This document shows, piece after piece, positions 1 to 9,238 of a DNA stretch of 64,000 bases (positions are counted from its first letter, which is position 1; each line of letters starts with the position of its first letter). This stretch comes from Foetidibacter luteolus (GTDB taxonomy: Bacteria > Bacteroidota > Bacteroidia > Chitinophagales > Chitinophagaceae): NCBI RefSeq assembly GCF_009650435.1, contig NZ_VVIP01000038.1, forward strand, positions 135,176 through 199,175. The letters run 5' to 3'. The position numbers and the translations under genes are program-made. Under the pieces are notes generated by a model, which was not told the DNA's origin, ran no database searches, and saw only the letters and a list, made by a program, of their open reading frames with translations.

Positions 1-350
1 TCATTAACCATTTCGGTGGTTATCCCGAGCCTAACATATCGCACCTACGGCGCTCCATTACCTGGTGTTTGCTATGGCTACTAACATACCACCCCGATGG
101 GGCTTTGATTGTTTAATGTTCGTTTGTTTAAAGTTTAATGTCAGCAGCGGGTAGCGCTTTTGCGCCTCCGCAACTGAACAAATTTTCAGCCTTTTATGCA
201 TCAGCAGACCGGCATCCTGCAACTTGTAACCGGCAACCGTTTAATTTCAGTAGTAAGCAGTGCTTCTGCGCCTCGCCACTAAACAAATTATCAGCGTTTT
301 ACACTTCAACAGACCGGTAACCGGCAACTGGTAACCGGCAACCGGCTTCC
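1..350. repeat. Gene-free region made of dispersed repeats
   Basis: No credible gene. It holds GC-rich short repeats (around 25-55 and 88-110), an R6 copy around 114-139 (GTTTAATGTTC then TTTGTTTAAAGTT, seen again at 1559-1588 and inverted at 10968-10995), and two imperfect tandem units of about 85 bp (about 154-238 and 260-341). Each unit has a GCG-rich start, an AAATT-TCAG middle and an end of the form CAGACC-GG followed by repeated AACCGGCAACC (R7). The R7 end recurs at about 4318-4353 and inverted at about 10884-11030. Confidence 0.6.
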
Positions 351-457
351 GGGTGAGGGATTGCAGCGGATACCCCGGTGAGGCCATCGCCGCAGGGCTT
401 TTGTGCCGGAGTATGAGCGGAAAGCCCGACCCCTTGCGCAGCTTGGGGGCACCCCCT
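351..457. repeat. R1 mosaic intergenic repeat, copy A
   Basis: First of about ten copies of a ~107-bp element. It starts GGGTGAGGGATT, continues through GCGGATACCCCGGTGAGGCC and TGTGCCGGAGTATGAGC, and ends TTGGGGGCACCCCCT. Other copies: 4360-4466, 10630-10736 (inverted), 16600-16757, 23212-23326 (inverted, divergent), 28193-28375, 35225-35377, 49383-49490 (inverted), 63620-63722 (inverted), and a weak relative at 41835-41946. The ends are short inverted repeats (GGGTG/CACCC). It has no conserved reading frame. Confidence 0.85.
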
Positions 458-482
458 GAAAACATCATTCCCTTCGTCTGTA

Positions 483-1550
483 CTATCCCCAGGCTTTTTC
501 TAAAAAGCGCAACCAGTTATCGTGCATAATGTTCTCAATATCTGTTTGCGTGTAGCCGCGCTGCAGCAGCATGGCAGGCAGCTTATCCAGGTCAGCAATG
601 GTTTCAAGATCGTAAGGACATTGCTCCTTGCCAAAAGCGCCATCAAGGTCGGTACCAATACCTACATGCAAAGTGTTGCCGGCCAACTGACAAATATGGT
701 CAAGATGGTCAAGCATTTTTTCCAGGTTGCAATCCATCTGCTGCGGAGTGGAAACACCGCGCTGCCAGCCCGGTACCATCATCCATGCATCCAGCGCACC
801 GCCAATAACAGCGCCACGGCTAATGAGTGCTTTGATCATTTCATCGCTAAACTGCCTGTTATGGTTAACCAGTGCCCGGCAGTTGTTATGGCTTGCCCAA
901 ACAGGGCCGGTATACATTTCCATGGCATCCCAAAAAGCGTCATCGCATAAATGGGTGGCATCCAGTATCATGCCCAGCTTGTCCATTTCTTTCAGCAAAG
1001 CAATGCCCTGCTCATTTAAATGCCCTGTAGCATCTGTTCCGTTGGCATAACGGCCGGGGCCATAATGTGCGGGGCCGATGGCACGTAACCCATAATCATA
1101 AGCTATGTGCAGGTTATCAAGTGTTACAAGCGAGTCTGCACCTTCCAGGCTAAGAATGTAACCAATGGCTTTTTTATCATCCAGCGATGTTTGCCAGTAG
1201 TCAATATGATTTGTAAGCCCTGCCAGGTCTGTAATCATTGCCATTTCGCCGGCGGCCTCCATGGCTTTGTACCAGGCAAGCTGGGCCTGCGTTTGCGCCC
1301 AGGCCTGCTGTGGTGAATGCCAGCCGGGCAGCTTATTGCCCGGTGCTACATAACGCGCTATTTGGGTGGCTACCACCAGGCCAATGTTGCCCTGGCGCAA
1401 CTCAGGAAACGCAACGGTGCCTTTGGCCCTGTCGGGCTTGTCGGCCAGGCCTTCCTCCCTTTCGCGTATGGCCTGCACAGGGCAGCGCAGATCCCTGTTC
1501 CACTCCATGGCGTTCATACTTAAATCAAGGTGCGCATCTATTGTAAACAT
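483..1550 (-). CDS. Membrane dipeptidase, peptidase family M19
   Basis: A 355-aa zinc dipeptidase of the renal-dipeptidase type, which hydrolyses dipeptides, often including D-residues at the second position. The family metal ligands are visible: HxD at residues 7-9 (DAHLDL), Glu136 in LSLEGADS, His200 in LDATHL and His221 in ASHNNC. The GIGTDLDGAFG motif near residue 300 is also typical. There is no signal peptide, so a cytoplasmic location is inferred. It is the last gene of the minus-strand SusC-SusD-fucosidase-RidA row. The 55-bp gap from RidA holds an R6 repeat, so co-transcription is likely but not certain. The natural substrate cannot be told from sequence. Confidence 0.92.
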   Translation of the reverse strand: MFTIDAHLDLSMNAMEWNRDLRCPVQAIREREEGLADKPDRAKGTVAFPELRQGNIGLVVATQIARYVAPGNKLPGWHSPQQAWAQTQAQLAWYKAMEAAGEMAMITDLAGLTNHIDYWQTSLDDKKAIGYILSLEGADSLVTLDNLHIAYDYGLRAIGPAHYGPGRYANGTDATGHLNEQGIALLKEMDKLGMILDATHLCDDAFWDAMEMYTGPVWASHNNCRALVNHNRQFSDEMIKALISRGAVIGGALDAWMMVPGWQRGVSTPQQMDCNLEKMLDHLDHICQLAGNTLHVGIGTDLDGAFGKEQCPYDLETIADLDKLPAMLLQRGYTQTDIENIMHDNWLRFLEKAWG

Positions 1551-1605
1551 CGGGAAAGTTTAATGTTCGGTTGTTTAAAGTTCAATACTGGTTGTGCGGC
1601 TTGTA

Positions 1606-2091
1606 CTACTTCAGTTCAAACAAAGCTTCTATTTCTACAGGAATGTTATCCGGTAAAGAGCCAAAGCCTACAGCACTGCGTACGCCAATGCCATTTTCTT
1701 CGCCCCATACTGCTGCAAACAACTCGCTGCAGCCATTAATAACATAGGGATGGCGTAAGAAATCAGGCGTGCAGTTAACCATGCCAAGCACTTTAATCAC
1801 CCTCTTTATTTTATCAAGGCTGCCTACATGGGTGCGCATGGTGGAGAGCATGGTAAGCCCAACCTGTCTTGCGGCCAGTTTGCCCTGCTCAATATCCATA
1901 TCCTGGCCAATGCGGCCAATAATAAGGCTTTTGTCATTTTGTACGGGGCCATGGCCGGAGAGATAAAGGTACTTTCCATCAATAAGAAAAGGTTTGTAAA
2001 CGCCAAGCGGTTTAGGCGCAGGTGGCAAGCTTAATCCAAGTTCTTCAAGGCGTTGGTCTGCCGTCATCGTTTCAGTTGTTACTGTTTCCAT
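1606..2091 (-). CDS. RidA/YjgF/YER057c family protein
   Basis: A 161-aa protein of the RidA superfamily, whose best-known members hydrolyse reactive enamine/imine intermediates released by PLP enzymes. The C-terminal signature is clear: VRSAVGFGSLPDNIPVEIEA, with the family arginine in the VRSAVG segment. It is longer than E. coli RidA because of an N-terminal stretch (TMTADQRLEELGLSLPPAPKP) typical of the YjgF-like subgroup found with amino-acid or sugar catabolism genes, so the substrate may differ from that of classical RidA. It lies 98 bp downstream of the fucosidase gene and upstream of the dipeptidase, on the same strand. Confidence 0.9.
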   Translation of the reverse strand: METVTTETMTADQRLEELGLSLPPAPKPLGVYKPFLIDGKYLYLSGHGPVQNDKSLIIGRIGQDMDIEQGKLAARQVGLTMLSTMRTHVGSLDKIKRVIKVLGMVNCTPDFLRHPYVINGCSELFAAVWGEENGIGVRSAVGFGSLPDNIPVEIEALFELK

Positions 2092-2189
2092 GTATCAATA
2101 TTTAAAAACAAATTTCAGTAATGTGGCCGCAAGGTACAAGTTTCAATACCCATGCAAGCCTTTGGTTGCAATACCGCTTAGGCTTGGTT

Positions 2190-3842
2190 TTATTGCCGCC
2201 AGGTTTTCTTGTCGCCGTCAATTGTTACCCGGCTGTAGTCAATTACAGCTTTGTATTCGTAGCGTTCACCTTTTGCCAGCCGGTTAACAACGGCACTGAA
2301 AGAGCCATCGGCATTAATTACAGCAGGCTGGCTTATCGCCCAGGCGCCGCCATATAAATCCTCCGTTTGGCCATGGTACACACGGTAATAAAAACGGGCT
2401 TTAACAGGTTGCCCTTTTGCATAGTTAAACAACCTGCCGTATAATAATGTTGCCGTGGCCGCAGTTTGCCGGGCCTGCAGTGTTTGTACCTGCACAGGCG
2501 CTATGGCCGGCAGTATATTTTCCAGCTTTACCACTACAGCATTGGGCCATTTATGGTCATCGTAAATGCGCTGGGCTTTAACTACAGATACCACCAGGCC
2601 GGTATCTGTTTGTGTGAACCTGCAGCTTACATCTTTACCGGGATTATACTCCTGGATAAGGCTGTTTTGCCCCAGTACAGACACCCTTGTTTGCTCCGTG
2701 CTTTTTACAGAATGCAGTACAAATGATTTTCTGTCTCCTTCCTTCCAGTTGGCAGCATTGGTTATGATGGCGTATAGTATTTTCCTGTCCACAGAAGTTG
2801 TAAACCAGGTACTGTCTTCATTGGTAATTACCCAGGGCCGCACACTGTCTACCGCTTCTTTGTTTACAAAGTACCAGGCCGCCATTTCCCGCAGCCTGTC
2901 TTCCTGTTCCTGTGCTATGGCGCCGTTTGGCTTAGGGCCAATGTTAAGCAGCAGCGAGCCACCCTTGCTGCGTGCTTCTATCAACAGTTCAATTAATTTG
3001 CGGCCGCTTTTGTAGCGGTCGTTCGTTGGCTGGTATTGCCATGCCGTGCCAATGGTAATGCAAGAAAGCCAGGGCTCGTTTATGGTAACCCCGGGCAGCA
3101 TTTGTTCCGGTGTTTTCAGTGCACCCCTGGTAATCAAAATATCGGGTTGCAGCTTCCAGCAGGTTTCCTTCACCACTTCTTTCGGCTCGCCATCAATAAA
3201 CAGCAAATCAATTTTGCCATAGTTGGTCATCAGTTCCTCGCACTGCCGGCGGGTAAACTCATCAAACTCCTTCTTAACAGCTTCATTCATCACTACATTG
3301 TCACGGCTAATGGGTAAATGGTGCCGGTGAAGAAAGCTGAAGTCCTCCGGAGAAAAATAAAAGCCTACCTGCAGGCCAGCCCGCCGGGTGGCATCTGTAA
3401 ATTCTTTCAGCAAGTCTTTTTTATACGGCGTGTTCATAATGTTGAAGCCCGTGGTCTTTGTATCCCACATGCAAAAGCCTGAGTGGTGTTTGGTGGTAAA
3501 CATGATATACTTCATGCCTGCCAGTTTTGCCAACACCGCTATTTCATAAGGGTTAAAAGCAGATGGGTTAAATGTTTCGGGCAGGTCTTTAAAAAAGCGG
3601 TTGGCATAATCTGCTGAAGCGCCTACCAGCGAATGGCTAATTACCACACCCAGTTGCGCATCTACGCTAAAGTGAATAAACATGCCGTTGTTGGTATTGC
3701 GCAGCCACTCTTCCCGTTCGGGCTTATTAAGGTTATAAGTGCTGGCATCCTGGTCTCTTACCGTATCGCTTTGCGCCAAGGCCGGCAAACAAAAAAGGCA
3801 GGCAAGCATAATGGCTGTGGTGTTTTTGATATTCATCAGCAA
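2190..3842 (-). CDS. Alpha-L-fucosidase, glycoside hydrolase family 29
   Basis: A 550-aa secreted retaining alpha-L-fucosidase. A signal peptide ends at ALAQ (residue 24). The GH29 catalytic barrel follows: WLRNTNNGMFIHF near 46-58, the TTKHHSGFCMWDT block at 116-128, and the nucleophile Asp217 in LLFIDGEP. The acid/base residue is poorly conserved across GH29 and was not assigned. After about residue 330 a beta-sandwich region follows, and the last ~100 residues look like an additional all-beta domain. Its place downstream of SusD fits a polysaccharide- or glycan-utilisation locus, though a 630-bp repeat-filled gap separates the two. GH29 also contains members with other specificities, so the fucose substrate is family-based. 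Confidence 0.9.
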   Translation of the reverse strand: MLMNIKNTTAIMLACLFCLPALAQSDTVRDQDASTYNLNKPEREEWLRNTNNGMFIHFSVDAQLGVVISHSLVGASADYANRFFKDLPETFNPSAFNPYEIAVLAKLAGMKYIMFTTKHHSGFCMWDTKTTGFNIMNTPYKKDLLKEFTDATRRAGLQVGFYFSPEDFSFLHRHHLPISRDNVVMNEAVKKEFDEFTRRQCEELMTNYGKIDLLFIDGEPKEVVKETCWKLQPDILITRGALKTPEQMLPGVTINEPWLSCITIGTAWQYQPTNDRYKSGRKLIELLIEARSKGGSLLLNIGPKPNGAIAQEQEDRLREMAAWYFVNKEAVDSVRPWVITNEDSTWFTTSVDRKILYAIITNAANWKEGDRKSFVLHSVKSTEQTRVSVLGQNSLIQEYNPGKDVSCRFTQTDTGLVVSVVKAQRIYDDHKWPNAVVVKLENILPAIAPVQVQTLQARQTAATATLLYGRLFNYAKGQPVKARFYYRVYHGQTEDLYGGAWAISQPAVINADGSFSAVVNRLAKGERYEYKAVIDYSRVTIDGDKKTWRQ

Positions 3843-4359
3843 ATGTTATCGTGCAACCTAAAGACTGTCCTAAAAGTATTAAATAGAATTGCTGCACGCA
3901 ATTTGAAAAATATTTTTTATGGGCCCGGCTTGAGAATCTACTATGAGGCTTTACTTGCGTCGCACTCTTGTACTGCAACAATTCTATTCGCCATTGTGCC
4001 GCAGCAGGCGTATTCTTCTGCCAGGCTGTAATTAAAAAGTGTATAATAACGGAAGACATAGACATGCCCTCCCTGTTCTTAACGTTATGAGCAATTTTGG
4101 CTGTACATATCTTAGCTTATGGCGCCAAATAGAAGTTTAAGCATAATAAATGCATAGTTCAACGTGTGTTCCGGCGGAACACTTTGTGGGTAGCAGGTAT
4201 TAGCATGTTTCTCTGCGTTCCGGAGGAACGCTTTGTGCTTGCCTGCGCAGCGATGAGCACAAAATGTTCCTCCGGAAAATAATATCGCAAAAATTTCTTT
4301 TCGCCTCTTCCATTTCAACAGACCGGCAACTTGCAACCTGCAACCGGTAACCGGCCCTC
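3843..4359. repeat. Repeat-filled gap between SusD and fucosidase genes
   Basis: No gene seen. It contains an R2 copy at about 3917-4010 with the core TTGCGTCGCACTCTTGTAC (3955-3973) flanked by TATGGGCCCGGC and CAATTCTATTCG. R5 hairpin units follow: GTTCCGGCGGAAC at 4168-4180, GTTCCGGAGGAAC at 4217-4229, and an inverted copy. The last two form a long imperfect stem (4220-4239 with 4256-4275, 18 of 20 pairs). An R7 segment at about 4318-4353 leads directly into R1 copy B. Confidence 0.7.
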
Positions 4360-4466
4360 GGGTGAGGGATTGAAGCGGATACCCCGGTGAGGCCATCGCA
4401 GCAGAGCTTTTGTGCCGGAGTATGAGCGGAAAGCCCGGCCCCTTGCGCAGCTTCGGGGCACCCCCT
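4360..4466. repeat. R1 mosaic repeat, copy B
   Basis: Nearly full-length match to copy A in the same orientation. It ends 7 bp beyond the stop codon of the susD gene (stop at 4474), so it would sit at the very 3' end of the SusCD transcript. The same arrangement, R1 just outside a gene's 3' end, recurs at other copies. Confidence 0.85.
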
Positions 4467-4473
4467 GAAACCC

Positions 4474-6009
4474 CTACTCTTTATCCCACCAAACCCTTGT
4501 TAAAAACTCATCTGCCCCCTGCCTGCTTACGGCAGCACGGTAAGAAGCGGCGTTCAGGTTTTGCTCAGATAACGGGTACAGCATCCTTCTGAATATTTTG
4601 CCACCTGTAGCATTGTTGGGGTAATTGTTGGGCACCAACGCAGGATAGCCTGTACGGCGGTAACTGGCAAACACTTCCTGCGCATCGGGAAACAGGCCCA
4701 CCCAAAACTGTGTATAAATTTGCTCCATCTGCTGGTTAAAATTGCCACCCATATTCAATGCATGGCTATCCGCATAAGCTTTTATCTGCTCATCGCCTAT
4801 CGTGCCTGCACTACCAGCTATAATTGACCACTGGCGCATGGCGGCCTCTATGCCTTTGCGGTATAAAGAAGCGGCGGTTTCTGCATTGTACCAGCCACGC
4901 AAAGCTGCTTCGGCCAGTAAAAAATAAGATTCTGCCGCGGTAAATACCAGCCTTGGAGAAGCGAGTAACAATACAGTTTTAGGATTAGGCTCGGAGTATG
5001 TTACAAAATCAGGCGGCTTTACATTGTTAATATCGGAGGCCATGCCCTTTTGGATGGCGGCTGTTGTATCGGCCACACCATTGTTGTACACAACGGATAT
5101 TACCGGCAGGCGCGGATCGTTATTGTTTTTAAGATAGCTGATAAACACTTCCTGGTACTTACCACCCTCGGTATTGGTGCTGCCATTTTGGGCAATGTAA
5201 TCGCTGTTCCACAAGTTAAGCGCCAGTGGGTTTTTGTTAATGTCCTGGCCGCTGCCCACATACGCAACTTTAGCCACATCCGCATCAGCGGTTATTACCC
5301 CCCCGGCAATGGCTTTGCTTACCCAGTTTTGAGCGGCGGAAGCATCCACTTTTGTCATGCGCATGCCCAAGCGCAGCATAAGTGAATAGGCGAACTTTTT
5401 CCACTTATCGGTAGCGCCGCCATAAATTAAATCAGCAGTGCCAAAAGTTGCTTTAGCTGCATCAAGGCTTTGAATGGACGTTTCCAGGTCTGCCAGCAGG
5501 CTGGCGTAAATGGACTGTTGCGGATCGTATGCAGGCTGGTATATGGACGAATCGTAACCCATTACTGATTGCGAGAAAGGTATATCCCCGTACAAATCAG
5601 TAAGCCTGCCTACACAATATACCCGCCATATTTTAGCTTCAGCCAGCAGGTTTACCTGTTCGGGATTGTCCTTTACCGCTTTTATAACAATGCCCAGCTC
5701 ATTCAACTCGTTAGGATAAGCATTGCTGAATGCTGCTGAAGACTGCTGGCTCTGGCTGGTAACATACTTGCTGCCAAAACCGGCCACATCGTTAAAGCTG
5801 GTGGTGTACTGCATAGTGCCCAGCAACAGGTTTAACATGTTAGCCGTACCATCATACTGCGCCTTGGTGAATACATATTGCGGAGATGCCGTTGCAGAGG
5901 CATCAGGATTGATGTTGATTTCTTCAAAATTCTTATCGCAGGATTGCAGGTTGGCCGCCCCCAGCACTAAAAGCAACCCGGCACTATATTTCGTGATTAT
6001 TTTTTTCAT
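4474..6009 (-). CDS. SusD/RagB-family nutrient-binding outer-membrane lipoprotein
   Basis: A 511-aa surface lipoprotein that acts as the lid and ligand-binding partner of a SusC transporter. It has a lipoprotein signal with Cys24 (LGAANLQSC), followed by NFEEININPDASA, characteristic of the SusD-like group 2 family. TPR-like helices are expected through the middle, and the C-terminal Asn-rich segment (NNYPNNATGGKIFRRMLYP) is typical. It starts 20 bp downstream of the susC stop and is clearly co-transcribed with it. No ligand specificity can be read from sequence; the linked fucosidase and dipeptidase suggest a fucosylated or peptide-containing substrate, which is inference. Confidence 0.93.
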   Translation of the reverse strand: MKKIITKYSAGLLLVLGAANLQSCDKNFEEININPDASATASPQYVFTKAQYDGTANMLNLLLGTMQYTTSFNDVAGFGSKYVTSQSQQSSAAFSNAYPNELNELGIVIKAVKDNPEQVNLLAEAKIWRVYCVGRLTDLYGDIPFSQSVMGYDSSIYQPAYDPQQSIYASLLADLETSIQSLDAAKATFGTADLIYGGATDKWKKFAYSLMLRLGMRMTKVDASAAQNWVSKAIAGGVITADADVAKVAYVGSGQDINKNPLALNLWNSDYIAQNGSTNTEGGKYQEVFISYLKNNNDPRLPVISVVYNNGVADTTAAIQKGMASDINNVKPPDFVTYSEPNPKTVLLLASPRLVFTAAESYFLLAEAALRGWYNAETAASLYRKGIEAAMRQWSIIAGSAGTIGDEQIKAYADSHALNMGGNFNQQMEQIYTQFWVGLFPDAQEVFASYRRTGYPALVPNNYPNNATGGKIFRRMLYPLSEQNLNAASYRAAVSRQGADEFLTRVWWDKE

Positions 6010-6029
6010 TGTTGTTGTGTTTGTGTAGG

Positions 6030-9000
6030 TTAAAATTTAACTGCCAGGTTTAAACCATAGCTGCGTGTACGTGGCAGGCCTATTGACTCAAAGCCCTGTG
6101 CATTGCTGTTGGTAAAGCTTTGTTCGGGGTCAAAATTGTCTGTCTTTTTATACAGTATGGCCAGGTTACGTGCCACAAAAGAAATGCTGGCAGCCTGTAG
6201 TTTCAACAGCTTAATTTTATTAACCGGAATGTTGTAAGAGAAAATGATTTGCCTTAGCTTAACAAAACTGCCGTCGTGCAGGAACAGTTCTGAATAGCTC
6301 TTGTTGTTATCATAATAAGGCCGCAGGTTGGCAACTTCCACTGTGCGGGAATATTTGTTGCCCTGTTGATCAACACCTTCCAGCAGAAGGCCGTTTTCCC
6401 TGCCTGGCAATGTGCTTTTAAGCTTGCCCATACGCATGGCATACAACTCGAATATGGAGAAAACCTTATTGCCGAATTTGCCATCCAGCAGCACATTCAG
6501 TGAAAAGTTTTTGTACCTGAATTCGTTGGTAAAGCCCATAGTAAGTGGCGCTACGCTGTTACCCAGTTGCTGCAGGGGTGTGGCAACCGGCAAACCCGTT
6601 GTTGCATTGAAAACAGTATTACCCTCGCCGTCCTTAAGAATGCGGGTACCTACCAGCGTTCCGAAAGGCTGACCTTCAATGTGGTTTAAATAAGCCCAGT
6701 TACCAACGCTGTTGGCTATTTGTATAGAAGTTAACCCAGGCGCCAGCTTCACCACTTTATTTTGGTTGTAAGCTATGTTATAGCTTACGTTCCAGTTGAA
6801 ATTGGCTGCCTTTACAGGTTTGCCTGTAACCAGTAATTCTATGCCCTTGTTATTCAGCTCGCCTACATTAAGGATAACATTGCTGTAGCCTGAAGTGGTA
6901 GAGATAGCTGTGTTAACAATATCATTGGTTGTTTTGCGGTTGTAGTAGGTAAAGTCAACACCCAGCCTGCTATTGAATAACTGTAACTCTATGCCGGCCT
7001 CGTAAGTGGTTGAAGTAAACGGCCGCAGGTTGGGGTTGGATATTACATTGCTGGTTACATTCTGCAACGATGGGCCTGAACTGGGCACGTTGCTGTAAGT
7101 AAGGTTGATGGCATAAGGGTCTGGTGCGCCGCCGCCCACCTGCGCCCAGGAACCACGGAGCTTGGCATAGCTTACAAAAGCAGGCATGCGTACAGCATCC
7201 GATAAAATAAAGCTGCTGCCCAAACTTGGATAAAAAATATGGTTGTTGGCCGGACTTAAAGTAGAGAACCAGTCTTCGCGGCCGGTAACGGTTACAAAGA
7301 GGATGCTCTTGTAATCAAAGTCGGCAGAACCGAAAATAGAGTTTGTAGTAATTCTTGCCGTGTAAGGAATAGTAGATGCTGTTGCCAGGTTGCTGAAGCT
7401 GTAGAAGTAAGGTATGATGAACTGGGCGCCATTCATATTCAACTGGCTATTCTGGAATTTTCGGCTGTTAACGCCCCCCATGAATGACACGCCTATGCTG
7501 CTGCCAATATTGGTTTTATAGCTGGCAGTAACCAATCCATTGGTTTCTGATACATCAGATTTAATGCCCTGGTACTGGCCATTGGGCACATACAAGGTGC
7601 CTGTAGGCAGGATGTTGACATAGTTGTAATTGTAAAAGTCACGGCTGATGGTGGCTTTAAATACCAGGTCTTTCACCATTTCATAAGAAATTGAGGCCTG
7701 CCCTATAAAGCGGTTCTTACGGTCAGACTGCTGAAATTTGTTAATAACAAAATAGCCGTTGGAAGCAATGGCCGCGTCGTTCCATATTTTTTCGTTGCCG
7801 TTGGCATCGTAGCCGGGATCAAGCCAGCGCACATCAGCGGTGTTGGCAATCTCCAGCGGTGTCCAGTTGGGGTTACCCAAAGCATCACCGGCGCCGGTGC
7901 GGTTTTTACCGGTTTCCAGGTTGTATTGCGCCAGTGCTTCAATGCTTATTTTATCGCCCAGCCTGCCGTTAAGTGCCAGGTTTAAAGTTTTACGGCCATA
8001 GGTTGTTTTGGGTAATATACCGCGGCTGTTAAGGTCAGACGCGGAGAATCTGTAATTCAATGATTCGTTGCCGCCGGTAAATGAAAGCGTATTGGTAAAA
8101 GTGGTGCCTGTTTGATAAAAATTTTGCAGGTTATCTTTTTGCGCCAGGTAAGGGTGCGTATTGCCATCTACCCCAACATAGTCAGTTGAGCCGTCTATTT
8201 TTGCGCCCCATGACCGCCTGCCCGTAGCCTGCGCCTGCGCCAGTGTGGTTGGTTTAACGCCGCCATCGCCCTGGCCGTATTCATATTGAAAATCGGGTAT
8301 CACGGCAACGTTTTCCATAGTAGCGGTAGAGTTATACTCCACGCCAATACCACGCTGCGCCCTGCCTTTTTTGGTAGTGATAAGTATTACCCCGTTACTG
8401 GCCCGGGAGCCATACAGTGCGGCAGCAGTACCGCCTTTTAAAACACTGATGGATTCAATATCGTCCGGGTTAATGCCGGCAATGCCGTCGCCACGGTCAA
8501 CGTTATTGGTAATGCCGTTAACGGTGGGCGCCCCACCCGGTACGGAGTTATCTATGGGCATACCGTTTACAACATACAGCGGCTGGTTGTCGCCATTAAG
8601 CGAACCATTGCCCCTGATGGTTACACGGCTGGAACCGCCCGGTCCAGTTGACAAACCTGCCACGTTTACCCCGGCAACTTTGCCGGAAAGTGCGTTGGCC
8701 AGGTTATTTTCCCTGGCCTGGGTAAACTCACTGCCCTTTACTTCTGTTACAGCGTACCCGAGGGCTTTGCGGTCTTTCTTTATACCCAGGGATGTTACCA
8801 CTACTTCGTTAAGCGGGTTATTGTCCTGTACAAGCATAATGGTTATGCCACTTTGCCCCGGATTAAAACTGTAGGTTTTCTTTTCAAAGCCTACAGATGA
8901 AACAAGCAACTCAGGAGTTATGCCCGCGGGAACTGTTAGCACAAACTTTCCGGTGGCATCAGTTATGGTAGCAATTTTTTTGTTGGAAGCCAGGGTAACC

Positions 9001-9152
9001 GTTGCACCGGCAAGGCCACTGCTGTCAGCAGCGCTTTTAATAACGCCGGTTATCTGCACGGTGCCATTCCCTTGGCTGTGCAATTGTTGAAGGGCCATCA
9101 CGCAGCAGGCCAGCAAGAAGCCACGTAAAGCAGTCAGTTTGATTTTTTTCAT
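6030..9152 (-). CDS. SusC/RagA-family TonB-linked outer-membrane transporter
   Basis: A 1040-aa TonB-dependent transporter importing oligomers with the downstream SusD. In order: signal peptide (residues 1-27), a carboxypeptidase-regulatory-like beta domain (~30-115), the NEVVVTSLGIKK segment typical of SusC proteins, a plug domain (~118-265, with the conserved SRVTIRGNGSLNG and YGSRASNGVILITTKKG blocks), and a C-terminal 22-strand barrel ending in LNLAVKF with the usual terminal Phe. It is intact and of normal family length. It heads the minus-strand operon and is divergent from the DeoR regulator; a well-spaced promoter with an overlapping palindrome lies about 45-85 bp upstream. Confidence 0.95.
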   Translation of the reverse strand: MKKIKLTALRGFLLACCVMALQQLHSQGNGTVQITGVIKSAADSSGLAGATVTLASNKKIATITDATGKFVLTVPAGITPELLVSSVGFEKKTYSFNPGQSGITIMLVQDNNPLNEVVVTSLGIKKDRKALGYAVTEVKGSEFTQARENNLANALSGKVAGVNVAGLSTGPGGSSRVTIRGNGSLNGDNQPLYVVNGMPIDNSVPGGAPTVNGITNNVDRGDGIAGINPDDIESISVLKGGTAAALYGSRASNGVILITTKKGRAQRGIGVEYNSTATMENVAVIPDFQYEYGQGDGGVKPTTLAQAQATGRRSWGAKIDGSTDYVGVDGNTHPYLAQKDNLQNFYQTGTTFTNTLSFTGGNESLNYRFSASDLNSRGILPKTTYGRKTLNLALNGRLGDKISIEALAQYNLETGKNRTGAGDALGNPNWTPLEIANTADVRWLDPGYDANGNEKIWNDAAIASNGYFVINKFQQSDRKNRFIGQASISYEMVKDLVFKATISRDFYNYNYVNILPTGTLYVPNGQYQGIKSDVSETNGLVTASYKTNIGSSIGVSFMGGVNSRKFQNSQLNMNGAQFIIPYFYSFSNLATASTIPYTARITTNSIFGSADFDYKSILFVTVTGREDWFSTLSPANNHIFYPSLGSSFILSDAVRMPAFVSYAKLRGSWAQVGGGAPDPYAINLTYSNVPSSGPSLQNVTSNVISNPNLRPFTSTTYEAGIELQLFNSRLGVDFTYYNRKTTNDIVNTAISTTSGYSNVILNVGELNNKGIELLVTGKPVKAANFNWNVSYNIAYNQNKVVKLAPGLTSIQIANSVGNWAYLNHIEGQPFGTLVGTRILKDGEGNTVFNATTGLPVATPLQQLGNSVAPLTMGFTNEFRYKNFSLNVLLDGKFGNKVFSIFELYAMRMGKLKSTLPGRENGLLLEGVDQQGNKYSRTVEVANLRPYYDNNKSYSELFLHDGSFVKLRQIIFSYNIPVNKIKLLKLQAASISFVARNLAILYKKTDNFDPEQSFTNSNAQGFESIGLPRTRSYGLNLAVKF

Positions 9153-9198
9153 AAACGTAGTTAAGATGGTGACTTTTGTTTTTTTCGCATTCGCTGAC

Positions 9199-9229
9199 CG
9201 AATTTAGCAAAAAAATCAAAATATGCAAA
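9199..9229 (-). promoter_or_regulatory. Bacteroidota-type promoter of the susCD operon
   Basis: On the minus strand TTTG (complement of 9226-9229) is followed by exactly 19 bases and then TAAATTCG (complement of 9199-9206). This matches the Bacteroidota sigma-A consensus TTTG-N19-TAnnTTTG with one mismatch. It predicts a transcription start roughly 40 bases before the susC ATG at 9152. Confidence 0.6.
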
Positions 9230-9238
9230 TTATTTGCA
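9224..9238. promoter_or_regulatory. Palindromic operator candidate over the susC -33 box
   Basis: TGCAAATTATTTGCA is a perfect inverted repeat of 7-bp arms around one central base and overlaps the predicted -33 element of susC. A related site, TGCAATTAATTTGCA (arms TGCAA/TTGCA), is at 9437-9451, and a half site ATTTGCA at 9316-9322. These repeated sites between susC and a divergent DeoR gene are good candidates for its binding sites; binding itself is inference. Confidence 0.5.

Noticed and set aside
138..320. 60-aa plus-strand frame in the first 350 bases
   Set aside because: It lies wholly in tandem repeat sequence and its two halves are translations of the repeat unit; no gene-like composition.
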